NCBI RefSeq assembly: GCF_029633865.1 | Contig: NC_079216.1 | Span: 64,469,589-64,533,588, forward strand | DNA from: Lampris incognitus | Lineage: Eukaryota > Chordata > Actinopteri > Lampriformes > Lampridae | Direction of reading: 5' to 3' | DNA length: 64,000 nt | Part shown: positions 1 to 12,542 of the stretch, one piece after another | How positions within the stretch are numbered: position 1 is the stretch's first letter | Layout: each line of letters starts with the position of its first letter | Program-made: the position numbers and the translations under genes | Notes under the pieces: model-generated | Database searches by the model: none | Seen by the model: only the letters and a program-made list of their open reading frames with translations | What the model was told of the DNA's origin: nothing

Positions 1-446
1 GGACCTGCTGCTGGCAGCCTCCGGTATAGTAGGACTGCTGTGTGTGCTCACAAGTAACAGAGCTGCCTTTTTATAGGCTACAACTCCCTTTTTTTGTTGC
101 CTGGTGGCACCTGTGTGGTATGGATATGTGTCCAACAGTCTCGTGGTAATTCTGCGTATTGGATGATTTAACAATGTGATGAGCCACCGGTAACACTGTT
201 CCTATCCAGTAGCACAACACACGAGTTCTACCATTGTGTTGATGGTGAATGGCGTTGACACTAACCGAGCCCACGTGATTTTACCGCCCTGTGTCCGAAG
301 AAATGATAGTCAGCCCTACTCAGAATTTCCTACCTTAGCATGTGGTTTGCACTTGTCAGGCATGGCCGACTCTTAAATCTTGTGTACAGGCAGAATAGGC
401 TTGTGTGCTAATGATGATGTAGCAAGTAGCTCACTACTCTTAAGCT
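1..446. other. c2cd5: C2CD5 intron, nothing recognised
   Basis: No exon, SINE or coding motif could be recognised. It is taken to be intron because the next C2CD5 exon begins at 1423. Confidence 0.4.
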
Positions 447-1279
447 GGGATCAGACTACACGATATTTTTGTCTTTGACAATGGTCACTGTGTCAGAGGC
501 AATCATAGTGCCATACATTCTTGCTGTGTCTTGGCTGAGAGACTGGCAACACTACAAGTATGACCCTGACCAGTCATCGTATGCTGCCTTTCACGATCTT
601 GGATGAGTTCATAGGTCGTATGGGAGGAGGGTCAAGAAATTGTCAATCATGACTACAGAAACGACGCTATGTGTGATGCTGGCGGTCTTGTGTTCCAAAA
701 AAGAAAAGGGAAAAAAAAAAACCCCATTGTGGACGCTGTTGCGGCTAGTGCTACTGGGGAATGATAACCAAGCATAGTTTAACCAGCTACTCACTGGGTT
801 GCTGAAGGGCCTCTGCTATTTCTCGCCAACATTTAGCCCATCTTTTTGACTCTGTCATGGTCCTCCCTCGAGGAAATGTCAAAAAGGCAGGGATGTTGTT
901 GCCACTGCTCAACAAGCCTTTCTTCGGTTTCATCATTCCACCTGACAGCAGCAACAGCGGCATCGCTTTCTCTTTGCCATGTTTACATCTGGGCACCAGA
1001 GAGCACTCTGTGATCCTATTGGTCAACGTCAAGGAACACGTTGTAGGAGATGTCAGACTAGGTGGGGCAATACAAATAATTCTGACATGCTAGACTTTTC
1101 GTTGGGGTGTCGTGGGGCGTCCCAGACGCCACATCCCTGTTCTTCGATGATGTCACACCACTTGGGGTAAAGACGCCCGTTCGTCATTTCCGACGTTCAT
1201 AATCGCGCTCAATGCTGGATATTTGTGGGCAATAACAAAATCATGTCAAAACTGGGCTGAAATCGTGTAGTATGATCCC
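447..1279. mobile_element. TIR element X, copy 1
   Basis: The ends are inverted: GGGATCAGACTACACGAT at left and the complement of GGGATCATACTACACGAT at right. The internal segments at 539-640 and 1088-1279 recur in copy 2 near 56940-57280. The length of 833 bp and lack of an intact transposase suggest a non-autonomous DNA transposon. A minus-strand stretch near 790-850 reads SKRWAKCWREIAEALQQPSE, faintly like a MADF domain of Harbinger elements, but this is weak. Confidence 0.7.
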
Positions 1280-1422
1280 GGCAGTATTTAAAGGTGTTGT
1301 TACATGAGCATGATGCAACAAGTGCACTCACGAGATATGAAATGAATCAGCTGACTAATTTCACAGTCTTTTGAGCCCATGTGCAAGAGGTGACTAGAGT
1401 CCTCACTCTCTCCTGTGATCAG

Positions 1423-3808
1423 GAATGGGCAGTGGGGGCAGTGCCGGAAAGGAGGCGGGCCCTCTGAAGACCCTGCTCAGACAGCAGACCCAAACAGCTC
1501 TGGAACAAAGGGTATGAACACACGCACACTTGCACATGCACACACTCTATACATCTATACATACATGTAAAGGCTTGAATATTGCTGCTTAAGACATGCA
1601 TTTATGCTCACTGACTTGGTTTCACTCTCACTACATTCTTTGTCAAATCTTACTTATTTACTTTGGCAAGGTGTCAAATGTCTCCAAAGGGAGCGAGTCT
1701 GTCCAAAACAAAATAATGTTCGATTTCTCCCTCCACTTTCTCTGTCCCCCTTGGTCACTTGTGCTTCTCAGGCAGCATCTTCCTCTGGTTTGTTATTAAA
1801 CGCCAGGGTATGTCCGATTGATAAAATGCACACTTTATTATTTCTCTTCACCTCTCCCCTCAACATACTCACCAGCTGATGGCCTTAAACGGTCTGAATC
1901 ATCTCCAAAACCCCTTCCCACCCCAGCTTTTTTGGAGATCCAACAAAGGTGGACGGGGGTTGAGCTACACTGTAATGGGTCATGTTAACCTTATTGGTTG
2001 CTTTGAACCCCCCCCCCCCTTACTCCAAAAAATCCACACCCATAATAAAAGGGTGGGGTGGGGTATCTGGAGCGCTGCTTCAGTCACCTCTTTGTTCCAC
2101 TCAGCTTGCGAGGGTTTCGTTTTGTGTGATGTTCTGGATGCTCATGTTGAATATTTCCCTCCTCTCTGACTTCTTCTCCTGGCCCTGCACTTTGATTATA
2201 GTTTTTCTCAACAGTGACTGAAATGGGCACGCTCATCTTATCACCTCATTTCTGAAACCCCTCCCCCCACCCCACCCCCACCATAGAAAGAGCTGCAGGT
2301 CAATACAGCAGCTGGCTTCTTCAGCACATACAGGAACACTGGAGAGGAAGCTCACAGTAGCTCTAATCTGTTCTTAATGTGCCGTCTAACACAATTAGTT
2401 CATCCCACACACTTACATGACTGATAATAACAATCCAAATGATCCCCCCAGTTCTTTCGAACAGAATTTGTAAATTACAGAATTAGCAAACTATTCAAGT
2501 TATCTAGACTGAACAGGAGGCTTCTGAGAGACAGCTGCGGACTTTCCAGCCCATCTTTTCCTCTATGTGTGCATGGATCTCCTCATGTTTTCTCTGGAGG
2601 CGAAGGACCCGCTGTCCATTTAGTGGATGCAAAGCTGCATGAAAAGAAGGGTCCTGGTCGTCACCCTGTGTGTGACCTATTCTCTTTCCACTTCGACTCC
2701 AAACCTGAGTGACGCATATCTTTAGATTGGAATGGGTTGGATTGATGACCTAAATGGTGATGTAACGCAGCCATGATTAACAGAAATTCTCTGTCCCGTT
2801 TAATCCACTCCATTCACATCTACATGAAATGCTCCTGAGTTTTGTGTCAGGCCACACCTCCCCTTCCAATAGTAAGTCCAGCCTGGAATGGCGCAAAGGA
2901 TCCTTGACTGCATGGGGGTAAATGTCATCCCTTCAATCGTTGGTGCATGTCAGCCCCTCTCTTTGACCATTCAGTATGCCACCAGGGTACTAAGAGCTGG
3001 TATTCTTTCTTATGCTTTATTACTCCTGGCTAGTTGCACTTTGAGTAATGGAAAATGGTAGTTTTGCCTAAAAGTTAAACCTTACTGTGTTCTTTTTACT
3101 GCCAGAGACATTTAAGAAAAAATATTAAATCAAAATTCTAATAATTAATAAATCTATTTCTGGGGCGACTCCGTAGCCGAATGGTTACAGCACATGGTTG
3201 CAACTATCGCCGGTTTGATTCCGGGGGAAAGACTTACCTCTCTCTTTCTCTCCTGATTTTCTGTTTGCCTCTTCGTTACTACCGTTTGGTAAAAATGCCC
3301 AAAGAACAGTCTTTAAAAAGAGAGGTCAACTGTCTCTTTCAGTCATGTTTTGTATGTCAAGAAAGTCACATTTAGAATAAATCAACCTTTATTTACTAGC
3401 AGAGGTACCCGGTGTTGCCCGGGGAAAATGTTCTCACCAAAACAACCAACATGATCTGATCTTTACGATATAATCGATGATGAAATATAGGATCATTTAT
3501 GATATGATACATGTGATAAACGAATGTCGAATAAACACATTTTATTTATGAAAATTATCAAACATCATAATTTTCAATCCATTAATCAAGCTTCTTTGCC
3601 AATGTGTGTATTAATCGCCGCAAATCCGCCGCCGCAAATCGCCACAAAATAAACTAAATTTTGCAAATAAATCAATTTTTTTACTTGGTTTTTGAAACAT
3701 TTTTCGAACTGTGCATTCCTTGGAAAGTGCTGATTCTAAAGATACCTTTCTTTTTGTTCTACAATGAGTATTTCTGGAGTTTTAAGCGAACATACAAACA
3801 TACACTCT

Positions 3809-3865
<57 letters not shown>

Positions 3866-6800
3866 TATACTAGAAGAACCCCGCTACAATGTAGCGGTTT
3901 GGTTATCCACCCGTCTAAATCTCCCTCCTCTTCATCCTGCCAGCTAACCGCCTTCCCCCTGCCCCTAAACCCCCCCCCCCCACTCCAACTCCCTCCCCCC
4001 AAATGTTAAGCACTGTCCCCAACCCAGAAGTTACAAAATCTGGGTTGGGGACAAGCCCAAAACAGTGAAATTCTGGCACGTTCAAATTTTCAACGTACTG
4101 AAAAAGTATTAATATGTCATCATTGAGTCACGAATCTTTTTTTCATAGCTAACAGAACCTAACTCTAACAAATATACAATAACTTTTTTTTTTAAACGTT
4201 TTTTTTTCTTTCTTGAAAATCTACCCTGAGGACAGAAAAACTCCCTTAATTGAAGAATCACCCACATATATAAAATAGATCATTCATGGGATAAGAGGCT
4301 TGGATAATGGATGGATGGATGGATACTGTACCATCATCAAAAAACTAGAAAATCATTAGATTTGCAGGGAAAAGGGCTCTACAAGTCAGAAAAAAAATAT
4401 GCCTTTTTTTCCAAACTGTTCACCGGTGCAACCCCAAATTCAGCGGCTGGTAAATCTTTGTATCTTTGACAGTAACAACAAAATCTTACAGTTCCTCTAG
4501 AAGTCATGGGACTTTGAAATGAGCAACTTGCCAAAAAGGGAATGTCTCAACAAAGGTGGCAATGATTAATGATCATACACACCGTGGTAAATGTAGTGGA
4601 GTGTGCACATAGTGCAATAAGTAAAATTGTGTAGGAACCTTAGTTGTATGTCTGGGACACAATGAGGGAGGATTGCAGAATAGGTGAAGCATCCACATGG
4701 TATTTAACCCCCAACTAACTTGCGGCATGATGTGGTTGTTTCTCTCAGCAGGAGTTCCCCTTCTTCACCCTGACAAGCTTTCCGCCTGGCTTCCTGGTAC
4801 ATGTTGGGGGGGTTGTCAGCGCTCGCTCTGTCAAACTCCTTGACCGCATACACAACCCCGGTGAGTTGTACACACACAAAAAAAACGCAACATGTCCTTG
4901 TCTTACTGGTCCGTTGTCCTGTGAAACTATATGAGCAAGCTCCCCATTGATCTCTGTAGTGTGAGTGTCAACCACTTTGTGTCTGGCCTGTAAATGACCC
5001 CAATCAGAAATGGTGTCGTTGTCCAGAGGGACTAACACCGAGACTAAGACCTCAGCCTTGAACCTAATGTGTGATGTGCTGGTTCAGAATAAGGTGAAAG
5101 CTGTCCCTAGTCACATTTGTAGGCTGCATCTGCAGTTTCCTCTTTATAATTGGAAAAATAAAATAATGTTTGGGTTTCAGCCAACTGGAGTTTTGTCAAA
5201 GATTGTTTTGTGGGCAGGGACAACTTTCACCTTCCATCATGCGACTGACTAGCTTTGTGCTGTGTGTGTACGCCAATTGTCTGGCTGCTGCGCTTGTGTG
5301 CCACTTCGGTGTGTACTGTTGAGCCGCCTCCCGAAGGTGAGGTGCAGCAGTGGTGCATGGCTCTGGTCTGTTTCTGCTTCCGCTGTATGATGTTGTTGGC
5401 TGCAGGTGGCGCTGTGGCGGGTTCTTGCAAAAGTGTCGTCTTAAGTGTGCTCTCCTCGTTTTGTGAAATAGTCTCCCTGTCTCAAAATCCCAGTGTTAGA
5501 GTATTATACAGGCTTTTTTTCTGATGACCTGAGTCGATGGCAATAAGACATTTGCTCGACTATATTTTAACAACATGTTTAACTAAGAGCTTAGTTGGAG
5601 AATTCAACAAGCTAATAGGGTTCATAAGTTGAAGCAGAATAGACTTTGTCCCATCTAAGTCCACTTAACAACTTCAGTATTTTTGTCCATTGGTATTTTT
5701 AATGGTCTGTGACAGGACCAAGTTTGGATATACTGGGAGTTGAATTAAGGGGGAGTGCTGATGGATGCGGGCTGGGTTAGGATAAGCAGGGCTCTTCTCA
5801 GATAGAGGTAGGGACACTGATATCAGCTGTCTGTATGTTACCACAGTGAAATTCTACTAAAACTTCATGTGTAGAACATCTAATGCTTTTTTAAAATCTA
5901 TTTATTTATTTGCTTATTTTTGACCCCCCCCCCCCACTCCTTTTCTCCCCGATTGTACCTGGCCAATTACCCCACTCTTCCGAGCCATCCCGCTCTCTGC
6001 TCCACCCCCTCTGCCGAGCCAGGGAGGGCTGCAGACTACCACATGCCTTCCCCCATACATGTAGTGTCGCCAGCTGCTTCTTTTCACCTGACAGTGAGGA
6101 GTTTCACCAGGGGGACGTAGCGCGTGGGAGGATCATGCTATCCCCCCCCCCCAGTTCCCCCGAACAGGCACCCCAACTGACCAGAGGAGGCGCTAGTGCA
6201 GCATCCAGGACACATACCCACATCCGGCTTCCCACCTGTAGACATGGCCAATTGTGTCTGTAGGGACGCCCGGCCAAGCCAGAGCTAACACGGGGATTTG
6301 AGCTGGCGATCCCTGTGTTGGTAGGCAACGGAGTAGACCGCCACGCTACCCGGACGCCCCCGTTTATTTTTTTAATGAATCCGATAGTGTTCCTGCCTAG
6401 GTTGTTCCTGCACACTAACCACCTCCTTATCGATATTGTGGGTTTAGTTGTCAGACTGTTCTGAGAAGAGCTCTGTTCAGCATTTCTGTCTTCACTGTAA
6501 CCGAGCTCAAAGTGGACTGTAGGATTGGACTGCTACTGCATGCCTCCCTCTCCCCCTTTATTCAGTCTCGCTTCTCATAAATGATGCCAAGGCTTGTGTC
6601 TTTTTGTTCTCATCCTTTCGCCTGTCCTCCACTGTCTGCTGGTTTCTGTTGAGGTGGTTTTGATAGGCCTGACTCTAGTCTGTCTTTGCACAGTGACTGT
6701 GGAGTGCTGTTGTCCTTTTGTGTTGTGCCTGTTTGTTAGATTTTTTCTCTTCTCTTTCTCTCTCTTCTGTACTAATGGTGTGTTCTGGCCCAGCCTTGGG

Positions 6801-9800
6801 TAACACGCGCTCATACAAACTGCTAGACTGGAATAGTGTCACTGCAGGTATTTCCCCCCTTTTACTGCTCTCACCCACAGGAGAGATGGCACCTCACTGA
6901 AGTAGAGTAACGGATCCAGCAAAGGCCATCTACTGTCACACATCTGTATGCATACGGTTCATGTGAAGCTCATGTTAGCTGGACCGCCAGTGAGCTTTCT
7001 TTTTACCAACGGTCATAGCGGTGCATCCGCAACCAAATTCCACACATACACACACAACAACAAGGCCCAAACATTTTATTTCAGTGAGCTGCCATTCTCC
7101 TTTCTCTAATCTCTGTGAGTGTGTGCTGAGCTGAGTTTTAGCATGCGCTGTGCTACTCCTTCCAACCCCCCTCCTCCCCCTCCCCAACCCCCATCCCGCC
7201 TGGCTGGAACCTGCCCCCACTCAGCTCCTCCTCCACCTGCTGCACAGCAGAGCCACAGCTTTCCCCCCTAACGTTGACCTCGCGCTGTTCTAACACTTCC
7301 TCAATCAGCATTGAGGTCAAACCTGTCCAGACCAGAGGTGGTTTAAGAGGTTTACTGCGTGACAGAGAGCTGCTGACCGGGCATGTGCATCCCCGTCTCA
7401 CTGGGCCGTATTCATGCAGAGGGAGAGGTGAGATAGACAGAGGGCGAGAGGAAGGAAGGATGATTAGATGGGGTAACTGTGGTTGTGTGAGAGAGAGGGG
7501 AAATGAGATTCGGAAGGAAAGCGGCGAGTTCAAAGAATGGAGGAAGTGATGTCGGGAGGGGGCTCATAGAGGTGCTTCCTGATTTTTAACAGTAGACAGA
7601 GCTCTGTGGACTCTGTAGTGAATGAATATGGCCCTTTGCTGCCCATGAGTGTGCACGTGGTCATGAGTGTGCACGTTAGTGTGCCTGTGTCAAATGCTGT
7701 TTCTGTTCACAGGAACCCATTTGTGGGTCTAATAAGCCTGACCATAAATTACTATTTCCCATCTCCTCTCTACTGATCTCCCATTCCCTCCTCTTCTTTT
7801 CCACCACTTCTCATGTCCTCGCTCACCAAGCAGCCTTAATTTCTCTCCCTTTCTGGGGCTCTGTCAGCATGTGGCCTTCCCAGGGAGTCATGGGGTGTAG
7901 CTCAATACTCTAGTTTGGCTTCTTCTTCGTCTTCCTGGCTCACCGATCCAGAACTACTGAATGAGATAAACAAAACCTGGCAGCTTGCCACGAGGATTTC
8001 ACAGTTCTAGACTCCCCTGAACAGTGTAAATAAAACAGACGCGGCACGTGGACCAAGGCCTCACAAGACTGTTGAGATGCACCCATGGTTTAGCCTTCAT
8101 AGATTGCCCATGAGTATGATGAAGGCTCAATTCCAATGAACGTAAAAGTGTCCTTGGTTTTTTTTTTTTGGGTCTCATTACCTTGTCACCAAGGAAAGAA
8201 GACTGGTTTTCACTTATTTATTTATTTTTGCTCACCAGCCATAAAAGCTTGCACATCCCAAAATTTGCAAGTCACTTTCACCGTTTTACCAGAACAACAA
8301 GACCTCCAGAGTAGATATGGACCTCTAAGTGTTGGGTTTTCAATACTTTTTTAAATGAAGCTGGTAGAGCACATGTAATTCAGAAGCTGGTAGAGCACAT
8401 GTAGTCATCCGCCACTGGGCAAATGACGGCCTTCCTGCCCTGAGACCACAGTGGCTGATCAACAGGAGACAAGGAGGAGAGACTGTGTGTTTGGGTCGCA
8501 GATAACAAGCACTTATGGAATGCTGATTGGGCCAACATAAACACACAGCTAACCTTTATCTGACCTTGCCTTCATCATCATCATCCTCATACAGCCATGT
8601 TACTCTCATCATCACATCGTTTTAACAACCTGACAGTGGTTTTGGCTTGTTATGATACACCATATAACCCATGTTAATCATCAAGAAATGCAAAGCACTG
8701 TGTTATTTTCTCTGTCACTTGTATTTGCTGGTAAGTGGAGGCAGACAGATCAGTATACCAGTCTCTATTTCTCTGCAGACAGATCAGTACACCAGTCTCT
8801 GTTTCTCTGCAGACAGATCAGTACACCAGTCTCTGTTTCTCTGCAGACAGATCAGTACACCAGTCTCTGTTTCTCTGCAGACAGATCAGTACACCAGTCT
8901 CTGTTTCTCTGCAGACAGATCAGTATAGCAGTTTCTGTTTCTCTGCAGACAGATCAGTACACCAGTCTCTGTTTCTCTGCAGACAGATCAGTACACCAGT
9001 CTCTGTTTCTCTGCAGACAGATCAGTACACCAGTCTCTGTTTCTCTGCAGACAGATCAGTATAGCAGTTTCTGTTTCTCTGCAGACAGATCAGTATAGCA
9101 GTCTCTGTTTCTCTGCAAACAGATCAGTACACCAGTCTCTGTTTTTCTGCAGCCAGGTTTGCATTCAGTCAACCAGAGCAGTAATCCTATTTTGGTAATG
9201 GCTAACTACATATCTGTCTTAGCCAACAATGAACTAGGTTCAGTGTTAGCTTCTGTTTGTCCTGTATTGTTCAGTTAGGTCTTTTTTGTGGATTGTTGGG
9301 TTACACGTGAGTGTGTGCCTGACTACATATTGTGTGTTTTGCAGATGAGCCAGAGACCCGGGATGCGTGGTGGGAAGAGATTCGCCAGGAGATCAAGTCT
9401 CATGCCAAAGCTCTGGGCTGCCATGCCGTGGTGGGATACAGTGAGAGCACCAGCATCTGGTTAGTACATGCATACATATACTAGCTCACATACACACACA
9501 CATCTCTGCAGTAATACTCAAGTAAATGCTTTGTAGTATCTTTTAGACAATATCATGGAGCCCCAGTCAGTTAGTACAGCTTACAAGAATTCACACATTA
9601 TCAGTGTCCCTTTTTTGATTATTTCATTCCTCTTAGTCTGTCATTTCATTCACTCTCTGCTTGAGCAGACAACCCCGGTGTTACCAGGGGCCAGTTTCTC
9701 AAAAATCTCTCTCCATCACATACACAACACATCCTCACACACAAACAAGTGGTTCACATTTTGTGTAATATTTCCTGTTTCTTGTTTTTCTACCTGCTCT

Positions 9801-12505
9801 TTACAAAGTGAGGAAGTGTGCATCCTCTCGGCATCGGGCACAGCAGCCATCTTGAATCCTCGGTTTATGCGTGAGGGCTGTCTGGACAGTGACCACAGGT
9901 TGTAGTGTGTGTGTGATCATAATCATGTTATATTAATGTTGAATAGTGTTTGATTCAATTGAAATATGTCCAGCTGAGAAGAGCCGGGGAGGCTGACACC
10001 GGACTGTGAATATGTTGTTCCCCAGGTTTGAGGAGGCATCTCCCCCAAGCTGCGGCTTCTGTCACATACCCTATGATGAGTTCAACATGCCCTTTCCCGC
10101 CCAGCTCACCTACTGCTACCACTGCAGGCGACAGAAGGTCTCATACACACTCTGGTCTACAAATGCATCACACTGTGTAAAAGATGTTGGGTTTAGCTGT
10201 GTGAAGATAAACCGAGGTGAGAGCACTTGAGGATTGTTTTTATTTTTCTCCTTCCTTTTTGTTTTATTTTCACAAGGTTCCTGATGTGCTTTTTACAAGC
10301 ATTGACCTGCCACCAGAAGCTGCTGTCACCGGGAAAGGTTGCCTCATCCAGGCCAGGTTGAATTTTTTACTCTTTAGTCTTCTTTTGATCATTGTTTTAT
10401 TGTGTATTATCAAGATAAATTCTAGTAATTTCTGTAGGGAAAAATACAAAGGGTCATTAAGTATTTCAGTTAATTCTTCGCCATGTCAAAAATGTAACAC
10501 TTGGGTGTCCAGGTGGCGTGGCGGTCTATTCCGTTGCCTACCGACACGGGAATCGCCAGTTCAGATCTCCGTGTTACCTCCGGCTTGGTCGGGCGTCCCT
10601 GCAGACACAACTGGCCGTGTCTGCGGGTGGGAAGCTGGATTGTGGGTATGTGTCCTGGTCGCTGCACTAGTGCCTCCTCTGGTCGATCGGGGCTCCTGTT
10701 CTGGGGGGAGGGGGAACTGGGGGGTAATAGCGTGATCCTCCCATGCGCTACGTCCCCCTGGTGAAACTCCTCACTGTCAGGTGAAAAGAAGCGGCTGGTG
10801 ACTCCACATGTATCGGAAGAGGTATGTGGTAGTCTGCAGCCCTCCCCGGATCGGCAGAGAGGGTGGAGCAGCAACCAGGATGGTTCAGAGAACGGGGTGA
10901 TCAGCCGGATACAATTGGGGAGAAAAAGGGGGAACAAAAAAAAAGTATTTCAGTTCTTTGTCATGTCAAAAATGTAACACTTGTCCCAGCAACATGGCTG
11001 CTGGCAGCAAAGGGAAACTCATTCAGCTTTTTTTTTAACAAGTATTAACTTTGATTATGGGCTAAAACTTTTCTCTGAACATGAAAATTAAGTATTTTTG
11101 AGGGAAAATGAATGACAGGGAATTAAGAAAAACGTGTCTGGTCTTCAAGGCTTTGCCGTTCCAAGAAGAAGGCCCAAGGAGAGGTGAACGCCACGGCTAT
11201 CTCCAACCTGCTGCCATTCATGGAGTACGAGCTGCACACGCAGTTAATGAACAAACTGAAGCTTCGCAGCATGAACGCTCTGTTCGGCCTGCGGATACAG
11301 ATCAGTGTGGGCGAGAACATGCTGCTGGGGCTCGCTGTAAGTTTACAGTCTCTTCATGTGCAACGAGGGTCGTCTGCCGTGGATTTCATTTGTTGGTCGT
11401 AATATGTTTCTTTGTGTTTATTTTTATTTTTTCTGTTTAATTTAGTCTGCTACAGGAGTGTATTTGACAGCCCTGCCCGCGCCTGGCGGGATTCAGATTG
11501 TGGGGAAGACCCCTGGCGACGTGAGCAATGAGCAGCACATCCTGGCCATCCAGAAACAGATCAGCGACACCATAACGAAGAATAAAGAGCTCTACCAAAT
11601 AAATCCCCCGGTGAGAGGCGCGAGAGCATGCAAACTGTGATTCTGAGAGAAAACTAGCTTCTGTCGTTTAGAATGTACGCTGCCATTTATCGCAGCAGAT
11701 TTCCATTGATTAAAACGGTCTGTACAGTAGTGAATTTTCATGCAAACAGCCAGGATGTCTAGCTCTGCGGGGCCACATTTCATTGGTCACCCTTCCAGTT
11801 CAGCCTTCTTAAGATACGAAAGATGAAAATATAAATCTCCCATATTTACTTTGTCGAGTCATAATTAAAACATTGCAGTTTTTAACTATTGGAGCCTGTA
11901 AATGACAAGAAGAGTGACATCTCTTTGGATGCCTGTGGCATTAAGGTGTTTCAGTCCTGGCCACGGTGCTGTTTTACAACTATATAAAGCCAATACATTA
12001 GTAAATGAGTCTCGGCTTTGCCCCGAGTTAAAAAAAAAAAGTGTGTATGATCTGTTCTCTGTGCATCATGATAAACTTATCCCTCTTGTCTCTCCCTGGT
12101 CATTAAAGAAATTATTTGCCCTGGACCCAGAAGTGTTCCACGGCATAAACATGGTACTGAGCATGCCCAGTTTCAGCTGTCAGATACAGCAACGCATGAC
12201 AGATGTTTCACTCTTATTAATCACAATCCTGTGCCGACTACACTTTATGTAACAGCTCTTTATTGGGGGACAGTTGGGAGCAAGGCGACTACCGTAACCC
12301 ACCCAAGATTGACCTCTTCAAGAGCCACTTACACCAGTGTCACAGTTCAAAACCTCTCGTGTCTCTGTCATACCTAATGTGACCATCTACCCTTCACATT
12401 TCACACTGTCACTCATGTCTGTTTGGTGGCTTGTTGTTTGCTCCACCCCTTACTCTTCTGGATCCATATTCAAATTAACAGATGGCTGTGTGTGTGTGTG
12501 TGTGT

Positions 12506-12542
<37 letters not shown>

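Larger units (their letters stand above)
1512..4751. other. c2cd5: C2CD5 intron with assorted repeats
   Basis: This intron between exons 1423-1511 and 4752-4860 shows nothing recognisable in 1512-3160. It then holds a tRNA-like SINE, an (AT)n-associated repeat and a hairpin, listed separately. Confidence 0.6.

Noticed and set aside
3175..3240. Possible tRNA gene
   Set aside because: A and B boxes are present but the arms do not pair and a SINE body follows.
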